A stretch of DNA of 35,152 nucleotides, taken from contig DGIP01000220.1 in assembly GCA_002386405.1 (NCBI GenBank), forward strand, positions 436-35,587, in the 5' to 3' direction. This document shows, in pieces, positions 1 to 9,848 of this stretch. The position numbers and the translations under genes were made by a program. The notes beneath the pieces were generated by a model that saw only the letters and a program-made list of their open reading frames with translations, was not told the DNA's origin and searched no databases. Position 1 is the first letter of the stretch. Each line of letters starts with the position of its first letter. Source of the stretch: Stenotrophomonas maltophilia. GTDB taxonomy: Bacteria > Pseudomonadota > Gammaproteobacteria > Xanthomonadales > Xanthomonadaceae.

Positions 1-1
1 C

Positions 2-1558
2 CGCAGCGTGGCCGATGCCGCCGATGCCACGCTGGTGATCACCTTCCAGGGCTGCCAGACCGATGGCATCTGCTACCCGCCGATGACCCGGCGGGTGAAG
101 CTGGCGCTGCCGGCCGGCAAGGTCAACGCCAGCGCGGATGAAGAAGCACGCCGCAGCGAAGTGATCGCGCCGCTGGTGTCGCGCGAGAAGCGCGCGCAGG
201 CGCGCGAGGCTACCGGCATGGCGACCCAGCCGATGCTGATCCGCCCGAACGAACCGGCCTTGGAGCTGCCCGCCGACGGCACGCCCGACGCCAGCGCCGA
301 CAACGACCAGCGCACGCGTCCTCCGGGTGCCAGCGGCAGTGCCGCGCCGGTCACCCTGGTCACCGCATTGCTGCTGGCGCTGGCCGGCGGCCTGATCCTC
401 AACCTGATGCCGTGCGTGCTGCCGATCCTGTCGCTGAAGGTGCTGGGCGTGGCGCAGAGCGGTGAAAGCCGCCAGCGCGCGCGCAGCCATGCGCTCTGGT
501 ACACCGCCGGCGTGCTGGTGGCGTTCGCCGCGATCGGCGCGCTGGTGCTGGCGTTGCGCGCCGCCGGGCAGGCCGCAGGCTGGGGCTTCCAGCTGCAGCA
601 CCCGTGGTTCATCGCCGCGCTGGTGTACCTGATGTTCACCGTAGGCCTGAGCCTGTCCGGGGTGTTCACCCTGGGCGGCAGCCTGGGCGGCGTGGGCCAG
701 TCGCTGGCCTCGCGCAGCGGGCCGATGGGCGATTTCTTCACCGGCGTGCTCGCCTGCGTGGTGGCCAGCCCGTGCGTGGCACCGTTCATGGGGGCGCCGC
801 TGGCCTATGCCTTCACCGCACCGGCGGTGCCGGCGATGCTGGTGTTCCTGATGCTGGGCCTGGGCCTGGCGCTGCCGTTCCTGCTGATCGGCTTCGTGCC
901 CTCGCTGGCCAAGTGCCTGCCGCGCCCGGGTGCGTGGATGGAAACCCTGAAGCAGGTGCTGGCCTTCCCGATGTATGCCACCGCGCTGTGGCTGCTGTGG
1001 GTGCTGGGCAAGCAGCGTGGCGTGGATGCGATGGCGCTGGTGCTGGCCGGGCTGGTGGTGCTGGGCCTGGCGCTGTGGTGGTTCGAACGCAGCCGCTGGC
1101 GCAGCCAGCGCGTCGGCGCCGCCCTGGCGCTGGTGCTGCTGCTGGGCGCGCTGGTGCCGGTGTGGGGCGTGACCCGCATCGCTGCACCGGCCAAGGCCGC
1201 ACTGGCGGCCGCCGACAACGTGGTGGCCTATTCGCCGCAGATGCTCGACCGGCTGCGCCAGGACAACCGCGTTGTGTTCGTCAACATGACCGCCGATTGG
1301 TGCGTGACCTGCAAGGCCAACGAACGTGCGGTGCTGGGCACCCATGGTTTCGAGGAAACCCTGCGCCGTACCAACGCGGTGTACATGCGCGGTGACTACA
1401 CCAACGTGGACCCGGAGATCACCGCGTTCCTGGAAGAGCACAAGGCCGTGGGTGTGCCGCTGTACGTGGTGTACGGCCCCGGCGCACCACCGACCGTGCT
1501 GCCCACCGTGCTGACCCAGGCACTGGTGGAAGAAGCGCTGCTGCGCACCGCGCGATGA
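2..1558 (+). CDS. dsbD: Thiol:disulfide interchange protein DsbD, 5' end missing
   Basis: DsbD carries electrons from cytoplasmic thioredoxin across the inner membrane to periplasmic thiol proteins. The frame is open from the window edge, so the true start lies upstream. Three cysteine pairs are visible. The N-terminal domain has FQGCQTDGICYPP (Cys codons at 53 and 71). The polytopic membrane core has MPCVLP and SPCVAPF (Cys codons at 413 and 773). The C-terminal thioredoxin domain has DWCVTC (Cys codons at 1301 and 1310). About eight hydrophobic segments lie between roughly 345 and 1190. All three functional modules are therefore present, and only the signal peptide and part of the first domain are lost. 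The gene overlaps the next thioredoxin-like gene by 4 bp (ATGA), so the two are probably co-translated. The family call is secure. Confidence 0.95.
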   Translation, partial: RSVADAADATLVITFQGCQTDGICYPPMTRRVKLALPAGKVNASADEEARRSEVIAPLVSREKRAQAREATGMATQPMLIRPNEPALELPADGTPDASADNDQRTRPPGASGSAAPVTLVTALLLALAGGLILNLMPCVLPILSLKVLGVAQSGESRQRARSHALWYTAGVLVAFAAIGALVLALRAAGQAAGWGFQLQHPWFIAALVYLMFTVGLSLSGVFTLGGSLGGVGQSLASRSGPMGDFFTGVLACVVASPCVAPFMGAPLAYAFTAPAVPAMLVFLMLGLGLALPFLLIGFVPSLAKCLPRPGAWMETLKQVLAFPMYATALWLLWVLGKQRGVDAMALVLAGLVVLGLALWWFERSRWRSQRVGAALALVLLLGALVPVWGVTRIAAPAKAALAAADNVVAYSPQMLDRLRQDNRVVFVNMTADWCVTCKANERAVLGTHGFEETLRRTNAVYMRGDYTNVDPEITAFLEEHKAVGVPLYVVYGPGAPPTVLPTVLTQALVEEALLRTAR

Positions 1559-2160
1559 GCACCCCGCCGCCCCGCACATCGTTGATGGTGGTGGCGGCGC
1601 TGGCGGCGGCGCTGGGATTGGGTACCGGCGTGTACTACGTCGGGCGTGCGCCACAGGAACCCAGGTTCGCCGCCGTGGATCGGCCAGCCGCCGTGCCGGC
1701 CCGGCCCGGCGATCCGATGCCGGCCATCACCCTGCCGGACGTGGATGGCACGCCGGTGGACTTCGCCAGCTTCGGTGGCCGCCCCCTGTTGATCAACGTG
1801 TGGGCGAGCTGGTGTGGCCCGTGCGTGGAAGAGATGCCGATGCTGGCCGCGTTCGCCTCAGCACAGCCGGCGCATGGCGTGCAGGTGGTGGGATTGGCCA
1901 TCGATACGCCGGACGGCGTACGCGATTTTCTTGACCGCGTGCCGGTGAAGTACCCGATCGTGATCGAGCAGCCTGCACCGGATGACGCCAGCGTGCGCCT
2001 GGGCAATGCGCAGGGGTTGCTGCCTTACACAGTACTGGTGGGTGCCGACGGGAGGATCGTCAGGCAGAAGCTGGGGCCGTTCGCCGAGGGAGAAGTTGAA
2101 CGGTGGGTGGGCAGTACCGACCAACGGTCGGTACGTACCGCCGGGGCGCCTACGCGGTAG
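1555..2160 (+). CDS. TlpA/ResA-type membrane-anchored thioredoxin-like protein
   Basis: A 201-residue protein with one N-terminal hydrophobic segment (residues about 9-29), which is an uncleaved anchor or signal, followed by a TlpA-like thioredoxin fold. The active site is WASWCGPC (Cys87, Cys90) and the expected proline before the last strand is in LLPYTVLVG. It is expected to act as a periplasmic thiol reductase, for example on cytochrome c apoproteins or other disulfides, using electrons from the overlapping upstream DsbD; this pairing is inferred from position. The last 15 or so residues (from GSTDQ) are encoded by a palindromic GTAG repeat, and the TAG stop is part of that repeat, so the natural C-terminus was probably replaced when the repeat arrived. 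The exact substrate is unknown. Confidence 0.88.
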   Translation: MSTPPPRTSLMVVAALAAALGLGTGVYYVGRAPQEPRFAAVDRPAAVPARPGDPMPAITLPDVDGTPVDFASFGGRPLLINVWASWCGPCVEEMPMLAAFASAQPAHGVQVVGLAIDTPDGVRDFLDRVPVKYPIVIEQPAPDDASVRLGNAQGLLPYTVLVGADGRIVRQKLGPFAEGEVERWVGSTDQRSVRTAGAPTR

Positions 2161-2181
2161 GTGCCTACCGTTGGTAGGCAC
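2114..2181. repeat. Inverted pair of GTAG-type (SMAG-like) palindromic repeats
   Basis: Two short hairpins face each other. The first is GTACCGACC-AAC-GGTCGGTAC (2114-2134), followed by GTAC where CTAC would be expected. The second is GTAG (2157-2160), then GTGCCTACC-GTT-GGTAGGCAC (2161-2181). A tetranucleotide GTAG next to a 9-bp stem with a 3-nt loop, arranged as a dimer at a gene end, is the form of the REP-type SMAG elements of Stenotrophomonas maltophilia. The pair covers the 3' end of the TlpA-like gene and lies 10 bp from the end of the convergent uvrA gene, so it may also end or stabilise both transcripts. Confidence 0.75.
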
Positions 2182-2191
2182 GGATGCCCGG

Positions 2192-4726
2192 TCAGGCGAA
2201 GAATCGCCGCAGGTACGTCGCCGTCTTACCGTCTTTCGAACGGCTCACCTGCTCCGGCGTTCCCGTGGCCACGATCTGCCCGCCCTGCTCGCCCGCCCCG
2301 GGCCCCACATCGATCATCCAGTCGGCATCGGCCACCACGCGCAGGTCGTGCTCGACCACCACCACGGTGTTGCCCGCATCCACCAGCCCATGCAGCTGCG
2401 CCATCAGCTTGTCCACGTCGGCCGGGTGCAGGCCGGTGGTGGGCTCGTCGAGCACGTACAGGCTGTTGCCGTGCTGGCTGCGCTGCAGCTCGGTGGCCAG
2501 TTTGATGCGCTGCGCCTCGCCACCGGACAGTTCCGTGGCCGGCTGGCCCAGCCGCAGGTAGCCCAGCCCGATGTCGCGCAGCAGCTGCAGCGGGCGCTGC
2601 ACCACCGGTTCGTCGGCAAAGAACGCCAACGCCTCTTCCACCGTCATCGCCAATACCTGCGCGATGCTGCGGCCGTTCCATTCCACTTCCAGTGTCTTGG
2701 CGTTGTAGCGCTGGCCATGGCAGGTCGGGCATGGCGCGTACACGCTGGGCATGAACAACAGCTCCACGTGCACGAAGCCTTCGCCTTCGCAGGTTTCGCA
2801 GCGGCCCTGCGCCACGTTGAACGAGAAACGGCTGGCGCTGTAGCGCCGTGCCTTGGCCATGCGGGTGCCGGCGAACAGCTTGCGCACGTGGTCGAACAGG
2901 CCGGTATAGGTGGCCAGGTTGGAACGTGGCGTGCGCCCGATCGGCTTCTGGTCCACGTTCACCAGGCGCTTGATTGCCGTGTGGCCGGCATGCAGGCGGC
3001 CACGGGTGCGCTCGATCCGGCTGGGCTGTGGCAGCTCATCGTCCGCCTCGGGTGCAACCGGCTCATGGCCCAGGTACTCACCCACCAGCTCCACCAGCGC
3101 CTGGCTGACCAGGCTGGACTTGCCCGAGCCGGAGACACCGGTAACCGCGCAGAACGTGCCCAGTGGGAAGCGCGCATCCAGGCCATGCAGGTTGTTGCGG
3201 TGGATGCCGCGCAGCTCCAGCCAGCCGGCAGGCGTGCGTGGGCTGCGGGTGGCTCGGTCGTGATTGCCGAACAGGTAGGGTGCAGTGGCCGAGGCGGCGA
3301 CGCCGCGCAGCCCCTCGGGCTCACCGCTGTACAGCACCTGCCCACCGTGCTGGCCGGCACCGGGACCGACATCCACCAGCCAGTCGGCGCGGCGCAGCAT
3401 CTCCAGATCGTGCTCCACCACGAACAGCGTGTTGCCGCCCGCCTTGAGCTGGTCCAAGGCGTCGTACAGGGCCTCGCCATCGGCCGGATGCAGACCGGCG
3501 GTGGGCTCATCCAGCACGTACACCACGCCGAACAGGCTGGAGCGGATCTGGGTGGCCAGGCGCAGCCGCTGCAGCTCACCCGGCGACAGCGTCGGGGTGG
3601 CGCGGTCCATCGACAGGTAGCCCAACCCAAGCGCTTCGAGGGTGCCGATGCGTTCCACCAGATCGTGGGCGATGCGCTGGGCAGCGATGCGCTTCTCCTC
3701 TGACAGGTTCGGGGTGCGGCGATCGAAGCGGCCCTCCGCTGCCGGCCGCAGTGCGTCGGCCATGGCCGCCAGCGACAGCTGGGACAGCGTGCCGATGTCC
3801 ATGCCGGCGAAGGTCACCGACAACGCGGCGCGCTTGAGCCGCTTGCCGTCGCAGACCGGACAGACCGTGCCCACCATGTAGCGCGCCACGCGCTTCTTCA
3901 TCATGGCGCTCTGGGTGGTGGCGAAGGTATGCAGGACATAACGGCGCGCCCCGCTGAAGGTGCCCATGTAGCTGGGCTCTTCCTTGCGGCGCAGCGCGGC
4001 ACGGGTCTCGGCCGGGGTGAAGCCGGCATACACTGGCACCACCGGCTGTTCCTCGGTGAACAGGATCCAGTCGCGCTGCTTCTTCGGCAGGTCGCGCCAG
4101 GGAATGTCCACGTCGTAGCCCAGCGTCACCAGGATGTCGCGCTGGTTCTGGCCGTGCCACGCCGGCGGCCACGCGGCGATGGCGCGCTCGCGGATGCTCA
4201 GCGAGGGGTCGGGCACCATCGACTGTTCGGTCACTTCATACACGTGGCCCAGGCCATGGCAGTTCGGGCAGGCGCCCTGCGGTGTGTTCGGCGAGAAGTC
4301 TTCGGCGTACAGCATCGGCTGTTTGGCTGGATACGTACCTGCGCGCGAATACAGCATACGCAGCAGGCTGGACAGCGTGGTCACGCTGCCCACGCTGGAG
4401 CGCACGCTCGCGGTGCCGCGCTGCTGCTGCAGCGCCACCGCCGGCGGCAGGCCTTCGATGGCATCCACGTCGGGCACGCCCACCTGGTCGATCAGGCGGC
4501 GCGCGTACGGCGACAACGACTCCAGGTAACGGCGCTGCGCTTCGGCGTACAGCGTACCGAACGCCAGCGAGGACTTGCCGGAACCGGAGATGCCGGAGAA
4601 CACCACCAGCGCGTCGCGCGGGATGTCCACGTCGACGTTCTTCAGGTTGTGTTCGCGCGCGCCGCGAACGCGGACAAATGCGTTACCCCTGTGGGCGGTG
4701 GACGGTGCTTTTCGACGTGTGCTCAT
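2192..4726 (-). CDS. Excinuclease ABC subunit A-like protein, class II (no UvrB-binding domain)
   Basis: An 844-residue protein with the tandem ABC ATPase structure of UvrA. The first Walker A is [10 protein letters not shown] (about 44-53), the second is [10 protein letters not shown], and there are two signature stretches ([24 protein letters not shown]) each followed by VLDEPT. The C-terminal DNA-binding zinc module is intact (RCETC, then APCPTC). After the Q-loop region, STVG-like [13 protein letters not shown] runs almost directly into [10 protein letters not shown] (Cys153, Cys156). The UvrB-binding domain and the first CxxC of the usual zinc module are missing, which explains a length about 100 residues below E. 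coli UvrA. This matches class II UvrA such as Deinococcus UvrA2, linked to DNA-damage or drug tolerance rather than core excision repair. The ATG at 4726 starts just before the conserved region; 19 further codons upstream are open but look non-coding. Confidence 0.93.
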   Translation of the reverse strand: MSTRRKAPSTAHRGNAFVRVRGAREHNLKNVDVDIPRDALVVFSGISGSGKSSLAFGTLYAEAQRRYLESLSPYARRLIDQVGVPDVDAIEGLPPAVALQQQRGTASVRSSVGSVTTLSSLLRMLYSRAGTYPAKQPMLYAEDFSPNTPQGACPNCHGLGHVYEVTEQSMVPDPSLSIRERAIAAWPPAWHGQNQRDILVTLGYDVDIPWRDLPKKQRDWILFTEEQPVVPVYAGFTPAETRAALRRKEEPSYMGTFSGARRYVLHTFATTQSAMMKKRVARYMVGTVCPVCDGKRLKRAALSVTFAGMDIGTLSQLSLAAMADALRPAAEGRFDRRTPNLSEEKRIAAQRIAHDLVERIGTLEALGLGYLSMDRATPTLSPGELQRLRLATQIRSSLFGVVYVLDEPTAGLHPADGEALYDALDQLKAGGNTLFVVEHDLEMLRRADWLVDVGPGAGQHGGQVLYSGEPEGLRGVAASATAPYLFGNHDRATRSPRTPAGWLELRGIHRNNLHGLDARFPLGTFCAVTGVSGSGKSSLVSQALVELVGEYLGHEPVAPEADDELPQPSRIERTRGRLHAGHTAIKRLVNVDQKPIGRTPRSNLATYTGLFDHVRKLFAGTRMAKARRYSASRFSFNVAQGRCETCEGEGFVHVELLFMPSVYAPCPTCHGQRYNAKTLEVEWNGRSIAQVLAMTVEEALAFFADEPVVQRPLQLLRDIGLGYLRLGQPATELSGGEAQRIKLATELQRSQHGNSLYVLDEPTTGLHPADVDKLMAQLHGLVDAGNTVVVVEHDLRVVADADWMIDVGPGAGEQGGQIVATGTPEQVSRSKDGKTATYLRRFFA

Positions 4727-4794
4727 GGGGAAAGCATACCGTCGGTGGCGCCGCCCGTTGGGCGGCCCACGTAGACACCGCAATCACGAACCCC

Positions 4795-7323
4795 TCACGC
4801 GACCGCAGGACGAACCCCGCGCACTACCGCAGGCCGCGCCAGCACGAACGCCGCCACCGCGTCGGACAGCAGCGCCGCCTGCCGCTGCATCGCCTGCGCG
4901 GACGCCGAGGCCTCTTCCACCATCGCCGCGTTCTGCTGCGTGCTGCCATCCATCTGCAGCAGTGTCCTGCCTACCTGGTCGATCCCCATGCTCTGCTGCT
5001 GCGAGGCCGCCGAGATGCTCGCGGTGATCGCGGTGACCTGCTCCACGCTGCCGACGATACGGCGCATGGTGGCGCCCGCCTCACCTACCTGGCGGGTACC
5101 GGCATTGACCGTCTCCACCGAGGTCTCGATCAGCTGCTTGATCTGGCGCGCGGCATCGGCGCTGCGCTGGGCCAGCAGGCGAACTTCGCCCGCTACCACC
5201 GCGAAACTCCGGCCCTGCTCGCCGGCCCGTGCGGCTTCCACCGCAGCGTTGAGGGCAAGGATGTTGGTCTGGAAGGCGATGCCGTCGATCACCCCGGTGA
5301 TGTCGCCGATGTGCCGCGAGGAGGCGGCGATGTCGTGCATCGTGGACACGACCTGTGCCACCGCGTTGCCGCCCTGCCCGGCAATGGCGGCAGCATCCAT
5401 CGCCAGCTGGTTGGCCTGCTGCGCCGAGTCCGCGTTCTCGCGCACGGTGGCAGTGAGTTCCTCCATCGAGGACGCGGTTTCTTCAAGATGCGCCGCCTGG
5501 CGTTCCGTGCGTTCGGCGAGGTCACGGTTGCCGGCCACGATCTCGCCAGCTGCGCCGTTGATCGCCGACGTGGCGTGCTGGATGCGCGCCACGATGTCGG
5601 CCAGCTGCGCCACGCTGGCGTTGGCATCGTCGCGCATCTGCGCGAACACGCCCTGGTACTCGCCCTGCATGCGCACGCCCAGGTCGCCATGCGCCAGCCC
5701 GGACAGCAGCGCCTGCAGCCCGGCCAGGTTGCCCTGGAAGGTATCCAGCAGGCGGTTGATGCTGACCGCCAGGGTCAGCACGAATCCCTGCTTGTCGTTC
5801 ACCGCGATGCGCGCCTGCAGCTGGCCCTGCGCGGCGGCATCCACCAGCGCGGCCACTTCGGTTTCGACCGTGGTTTCCAGCGCGCGGCTGCGCCATTCCA
5901 CCGCGGCTCCCAGCAGCTGGTCGTGGTCAAGGATGGGGTTGATGACCAGCTGGTAGCGGATTCCGCCCTGCTCGATCTCGTGCGTGGTGGCATCGCCGCG
6001 CTGCAGCTGCGCGTCGACGCGCGCAAACACCGGATGCAGCCCCTGCGCCGGTTGGCCCTGCCACTGCCCAGGGGTGCAGCCCAGCGCGCCGCACAGCGCA
6101 TGGTTGAGGAAACCGATGCGGCCATCGGGCTCCAGCACCATCAAGCCGGTCTGGGCACTGTCCAGCGCCTGGCGCGCACGGGTGTTATCGCGCGCGGCGG
6201 CCCGCTCGGCCTCGATCCGGCCGCGCAGTCGTTCCTGCATATGTCGCAGGCGTTGCGCCAGCTGGCCGAATTCATCGTGCGGGTTATGCACGACCAGCAC
6301 CGTATCCAGCCGGTCCTCGGCGATGTCCTCGGCGAAGCGCAACGTGTTGGCGATCGGCCGCTGCACCGCCTGCAGGGTCAGCAGCAGCGTGGCGATGAGC
6401 AACGCGGCCGCCAGCAGCAGCGTGACCGCGAACACCACCGTCATCGCCCTTGCCTGTGCCTGCAGCCGCCCACGCGCGGCCTCCAGCGCCGTTGCCTGCG
6501 CACGCTGCACCTGCTCAAGCGACGGCGCGATCTGTGCAGCGGTATCGGCCAGCGACTGCGCTTCCACATCCAGCCCCACCCGCGCGGCGGTGTAGCCAAG
6601 CAGTGCGCCCTGGTAGCTGTCCATCGCGGCGCGAAGCGTGTCCTGTGCGGCCACCGGCACGCCCGGCGCCGCCAGCGCCAGTTCGAACGGCAGCTTGGCT
6701 TCGCTGGCGCGGTCGGCATGGGTCGAGTCGCCGGTGAGCAGCAGCAGCGCTTCCTGCCGGCGGATGGCCTGCCACTGGGCCTCCAGTGCGGGCCGTTGCA
6801 GGGCGGCCAGCTCGGCCTCCATCGCAGTGGCGACGGCCTCCAGCTGCGCGCGCAACCCGGCCTCGCCCCGTCCCATTTCATCCACACGTGCGTTCAGCGC
6901 GTTGATGCCCTCGGCAAACTCGCCGATGCGGGAGGCGAGCGCCTTCAGTGAAGCCGCATTGCCGTTGGCGGCCGCGGCGCGCTGCAGTGCCTCCAGCGAC
7001 ACCTGCAGGCGCTGGCGCGCCTGCTGCAGTGCCTCGCGGTCGGCGTCGTCGAAGCTCGCCGCGTAGCGGGTCTGCAGGCGACGGGCATCGGCCACCTGGG
7101 TGCCCAGCAGCGCCATCAGGCTGGTCGCCTGCTGATGGGTGGCGAAGGTGTCGGCGGCGCGTTCGCTGTTGTACCTTGTCCAGGCGTAGACGGCGGCCAC
7201 CAGCAGCAGGCCAGCTGCGCAGGCCGCCAGGCTGATTTTCAACTTGCGCGCCACGCTGAGCCGGCGCAGGGGTTCAGCCCGGCGGGCAAGGGACGACAGC
7301 ACACGGCGGGGGATGGCCGACAT
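4795..7323 (-). CDS. Methyl-accepting chemotaxis protein with PAS domain
   Basis: An 842-residue transmembrane chemoreceptor. TM1 is about residues 30-49, followed by a helical, Ala/Gln/Leu-rich periplasmic part (50-290) and TM2 (292-318). A HAMP domain follows (320-372), then a PAS-like domain (385-475, with [18 protein letters not shown]), a second HAMP-like stretch (500-570) and the signalling domain (580-830). The signalling tip is the near-invariant sequence around [15 protein letters not shown] (residues 701-715), which binds CheA and CheW. Flanking Glu/Gln pairs such as [11 protein letters not shown] are likely methylation sites. The C-terminus ends in VRPAVA, without a CheR/CheB-tethering pentapeptide. 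GGAG lies 6 bp before the ATG at 7323, which decides the start. No che or flagellar genes are near, so it is an orphan receptor; the ligand is unknown. Confidence 0.93.
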   Translation of the reverse strand: MSAIPRRVLSSLARRAEPLRRLSVARKLKISLAACAAGLLLVAAVYAWTRYNSERAADTFATHQQATSLMALLGTQVADARRLQTRYAASFDDADREALQQARQRLQVSLEALQRAAAANGNAASLKALASRIGEFAEGINALNARVDEMGRGEAGLRAQLEAVATAMEAELAALQRPALEAQWQAIRRQEALLLLTGDSTHADRASEAKLPFELALAAPGVPVAAQDTLRAAMDSYQGALLGYTAARVGLDVEAQSLADTAAQIAPSLEQVQRAQATALEAARGRLQAQARAMTVVFAVTLLLAAALLIATLLLTLQAVQRPIANTLRFAEDIAEDRLDTVLVVHNPHDEFGQLAQRLRHMQERLRGRIEAERAAARDNTRARQALDSAQTGLMVLEPDGRIGFLNHALCGALGCTPGQWQGQPAQGLHPVFARVDAQLQRGDATTHEIEQGGIRYQLVINPILDHDQLLGAAVEWRSRALETTVETEVAALVDAAAQGQLQARIAVNDKQGFVLTLAVSINRLLDTFQGNLAGLQALLSGLAHGDLGVRMQGEYQGVFAQMRDDANASVAQLADIVARIQHATSAINGAAGEIVAGNRDLAERTERQAAHLEETASSMEELTATVRENADSAQQANQLAMDAAAIAGQGGNAVAQVVSTMHDIAASSRHIGDITGVIDGIAFQTNILALNAAVEAARAGEQGRSFAVVAGEVRLLAQRSADAARQIKQLIETSVETVNAGTRQVGEAGATMRRIVGSVEQVTAITASISAASQQQSMGIDQVGRTLLQMDGSTQQNAAMVEEASASAQAMQRQAALLSDAVAAFVLARPAVVRGVRPAVA

Positions 7324-7377
7324 GACGCACTCCAGGCAGAAGGACGCATCGGTATCGGCCGCATTCGCCTGGACTTT

Positions 7378-7405
7378 AGGGCGGGATCCATCTGCATCCC
7401 GCCCT
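7378..7405. terminator. Hairpin between the oxidoreductase and chemoreceptor genes
   Basis: AGGGCGGGAT and ATCCCGCCCT form a perfect 10-bp stem (7378-7387 and 7396-7405) with an 8-nt loop. It lies after the stop of the minus-strand oxidoreductase gene and 54 bp before the chemoreceptor start. There is no T-tract on either side, so it may be a weak terminator, an RNA-stabilising hairpin or an attenuating leader element. Confidence 0.45.
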
Positions 7406-7418
7406 GTCCGCGCAGTGC

Positions 7419-8252
7419 CTACGTTGTAGCGGGCGTTGAAGACCGCACGATGACGGTCGGCGCTGCGGGCATTGGATTGGGGAGGTGCACCCGAGGCAGG
7501 ACGCCTGGCACGTGGCTGGCCAGCCAGTCGATGAAACGGGTGGTGCCCAGCACCGCGCCAGGCTCGGGCGTAAGCGTGGCGTCCTTGAGCAGCGCGCCGT
7601 AGTAGCGCGCCTCGGGATCCGCCACGACCGGACGCTGGTCCTGGTTGAAGTACATCACCCACTCCACCAGCTCGAACAGGCGATGACGCTCCGGGCCAGC
7701 GATCTGCACCATGTGGCCGCCAGGCGGTGCGGTGGCAACCTGCGCGACCAGGGCGCCGAGATCGTCGGCGGCCACCGGCTGCACCTTTGCGGGCGATAGA
7801 TGCAGCACGTCGCGCGCAGCGACGGGCGGGACCAGCTGGGCCATGAACTCGAAACACTGGGTGGCACGCACCAGGCTGGCCGGAATCGGGGCCCGGCGTA
7901 TCAGCGCTTCCTGCACGGCCTTGGCCCGGAAGTAGGCGCTGTCCTGCAGGTAGGGCGTGCCCACCACCGACAGGCCCACGTAGTGCGCCACGCCGGCGCG
8001 ATCACAGGCCGCCAGCAGCCGCGTGGTGGCGCGCTCGAAGTACATGGTGACATCGGGGTCTTCGAAGATCGGTGCATTGCCCGCATCCACCACGACCTCC
8101 GCCCCCTCCAGCACGTCATCCAGCCCGTGCCCGCCAACCACATCCACGCCGCTGCGCCGCGATGCCGCGCGCACGTCGTGGCCACACGCGGCCAACTGTT
8201 CCACCACGCGGCTGCCAATCAGCCCGTGACCTCCGATGACGACGACCTTCAT
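7419..8252 (-). CDS. NmrA/atypical-SDR family NAD(P)-binding oxidoreductase (paralogue 1)
   Basis: A 277-residue protein with an N-terminal Rossmann motif ([17 protein letters not shown], residues 4-20), followed by AASRRSG, which suggests NADP(H) binding, and no classical YxxxK catalytic pair. The family includes NmrA-like sugar-nucleotide epimerase relatives and quinone or redox-sensing reductases. It is clearly related to the gene at 9849-10604: both share GxxGxIGSxVV, a stretch HHVALSVVGT / [10 protein letters not shown], and AGPER near residue 195. It is the last gene of a close four-gene set, 18 bp after the bestrophin-like gene. The TAG stop lies within CTACGTTGTAG. The substrate cannot be told from sequence; a role in electrophile or quinone handling is inferred from the neighbours. 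Confidence 0.85.
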   Translation of the reverse strand: MKVVVIGGHGLIGSRVVEQLAACGHDVRAASRRSGVDVVGGHGLDDVLEGAEVVVDAGNAPIFEDPDVTMYFERATTRLLAACDRAGVAHYVGLSVVGTPYLQDSAYFRAKAVQEALIRRAPIPASLVRATQCFEFMAQLVPPVAARDVLHLSPAKVQPVAADDLGALVAQVATAPPGGHMVQIAGPERHRLFELVEWVMYFNQDQRPVVADPEARYYGALLKDATLTPEPGAVLGTTRFIDWLASHVPGVLPRVHLPNPMPAAPTVIVRSSTPATT

Positions 8253-8270
8253 GTGCGTGCTCCCGATTGG

Positions 8271-9278
8271 CTACATCACGATGGGGCTGGCCGGCGCCTG
8301 CGGCACCGGAATGTCGCGCTCATCCAGCAGCAGGCGCAGGTCCAGCTCGATGGAGGTGCACAGCTGCGAGATCGGAATGTCGTTGGCCCCGCCCTCGAAC
8401 GGATTGGCACTGCTTTCGCCGACCTGGTCCAGCGCGGCATACATCCACGACACCAGCACGCTCAGCGGAATCGCCAGCCACACCATGTGCCCGGCCATCG
8501 CCCCGCCCACCGTATCGTTCATGGGGGCCAGCAGGTCGATCATGCCCAGCGGCAGCAGCAGGCACAGGATGCGCACGAAGATCACGTTGATCACCGCGTA
8601 CTGGCGCGGATAGGGGTAGTTCTTCAGCCGTTCGCTGCGCGCCTGCTGGTCGTGCAGGTCGCGCAGCACGCGCTGCAGCTCGGCGAAGCTGGCCTGCGGT
8701 ATATCGCCGGCATCCAGCAGCTGGCGCAGCGATGCGCCCTGCAGCGACAGTACTTCGGTGGCCTTGCCGCCAGCGCCCAGGATGCGCGAGCGCTCTTCGG
8801 GGGTGACGTACTTGATCAGCTCGGCATCCAGCGTGCGCACCTTTTCCGGCACGTCATAGCGCTTGCGGTACTCGACGTTGGGCGCCAGCTGCACGGTCTC
8901 CCAGGGTTTGGTTTCGCGCATCTGGTAGCGCAGCGCGGTCAGCCACGCCAGGTGCCGGTACACCAGCCGCCGGGTGTGTTCGGGATGGGCCACGTAGTCA
9001 CGGCTCATCGTGCCCCACAGGCGGCTCGCCGCCGTAATGGAGGCCCATACCTGCTGCGCTTCCCACAACCGGTTGTAGGTCTGGGTGTTCTTGAAGCCGG
9101 CAATCAGCGCCACGCTGGTGCCCAGCATGAAGATCACGTTCCACGGCACCGCCAGCCAGTGCAGCCCGCCAAGCTGGTACAGCGCCACCAGCGCCACATC
9201 CAGCAGGATCAACAGGTACAGCGGGCGGCGGGTCCACAGCAGGAATTCGGTGAAGGTGTAGGAGCGGCCAGCGTGCAT
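8271..9278 (-). CDS. Bestrophin-family (UPF0187) membrane channel-like protein
   Basis: A 335-residue membrane protein. Hydrophobic segments lie at about 17-36, 42-62, 225-250 and 262-282, the usual paired layout of bacterial bestrophins. Family signatures are clear: KNTQTYNRLWEAQQVW after TM2 and SSANPFEGGANDIPIS near the C-terminus, the latter matching the NPFE loop of the family. Bacterial homologues form pentameric ion channels, some selective for small cations. The ATG at 9278 is preceded by GGAG about 9 bp upstream. The gene lies 31 bp downstream of the Ohr-like gene and 18 bp upstream of an NmrA-like gene, so it is probably in the same operon. Why a channel would be made with a peroxidase and two reductases is not clear; ion flux under oxidative stress is a guess. 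Confidence 0.88.
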   Translation of the reverse strand: MHAGRSYTFTEFLLWTRRPLYLLILLDVALVALYQLGGLHWLAVPWNVIFMLGTSVALIAGFKNTQTYNRLWEAQQVWASITAASRLWGTMSRDYVAHPEHTRRLVYRHLAWLTALRYQMRETKPWETVQLAPNVEYRKRYDVPEKVRTLDAELIKYVTPEERSRILGAGGKATEVLSLQGASLRQLLDAGDIPQASFAELQRVLRDLHDQQARSERLKNYPYPRQYAVINVIFVRILCLLLPLGMIDLLAPMNDTVGGAMAGHMVWLAIPLSVLVSWMYAALDQVGESSANPFEGGANDIPISQLCTSIELDLRLLLDERDIPVPQAPASPIVM

Positions 9279-9309
9279 GAGGGTGTTCTCCAGCAGGGGG
9301 AAACGCCGC

Positions 9310-9816
9310 TCAGGGCGCGGCGGTAGGCACCACGCTCACCACGTGGGTGATGCCGTTGCGGAACATCTTTGCGTAGGGGCAGACACGTTCGGTGTTGCGC
9401 ACCAGCTCGGCGGCCACGCCCGCCTCCAACCCGGGCAGGTATGCTTCCACCTCGGCCGACAGCAGGTACAGGCCGTCGATGGGATCGCGCGAGAAGGTCA
9501 CCGCCACCTCGATGCAGGCATCCACCAGCACCAGCCCGGCACGGCTGGCCAGCAGGTTCATCGCGCCGTGGAAGCAGGCCGCATAGCCGGCAGCCAACAG
9601 CTGCTCGGGGTTGCTGCCGCCCCCTGGGCCGCCCAGCGAGGGAGGCAGGCGCAGATCGAGCGCCAACGCGCCATCGTCGGAGACGACCACGCCCGAAGCG
9701 CGCCCGTGTCCCGTCTCCCCGCCGCTCACCCGCACGCGGCCGGTGTAGAGCGGGCGCACCTCGTCGCCACGGTACTTGTCGAGAACGGCGGGCGACGGCG
9801 GCTTCAGGTCGGACAT
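9310..9816 (-). CDS. OsmC/Ohr family organic hydroperoxide reductase
   Basis: A 168-residue protein of the OsmC/Ohr fold. The two redox cysteines stand in family context: AAGYAACFHGAM (peroxidatic) and NTERVCPYAKMFRNGI (resolving). The second motif resembles CPYSKATRGN of Ohr and supports Ohr rather than OsmC. Ohr reduces organic and fatty-acid hydroperoxides in the cytoplasm using lipoyl-bearing proteins. The length is some 25 residues above usual Ohr, mostly from a longer N-terminus and a Gly/Pro-rich loop before the first cysteine. The start at 9816 (MSDLKPPSP) fits the family; a 32-codon upstream extension is unlikely because it would run into the preceding gene. No MarR-type OhrR is next to it. 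Control by the nearby LysR or ECF41 is inferred. Confidence 0.85.
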   Translation of the reverse strand: MSDLKPPSPAVLDKYRGDEVRPLYTGRVRVSGGETGHGRASGVVVSDDGALALDLRLPPSLGGPGGGSNPEQLLAAGYAACFHGAMNLLASRAGLVLVDACIEVAVTFSRDPIDGLYLLSAEVEAYLPGLEAGVAAELVRNTERVCPYAKMFRNGITHVVSVVPTAAP

Positions 9817-9848
9817 GACGTTTCCACGAGGTGCGGGCGGACGGGCAA

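Noticed and set aside
4282..6951. An 889-codon open frame on the plus strand
   Set aside because: It lies opposite the UvrA and chemoreceptor genes, is rich in Arg, His and Gly, and has no domain. Long antisense frames are expected at this GC content.
7419..7429. CTAC-GTT-GTAG at the stop of the first oxidoreductase paralogue
   Set aside because: It resembles the tags of the GTAG repeats and again holds a TAG stop, but there are no 9-bp stems beside it, so it is too short to call a repeat.
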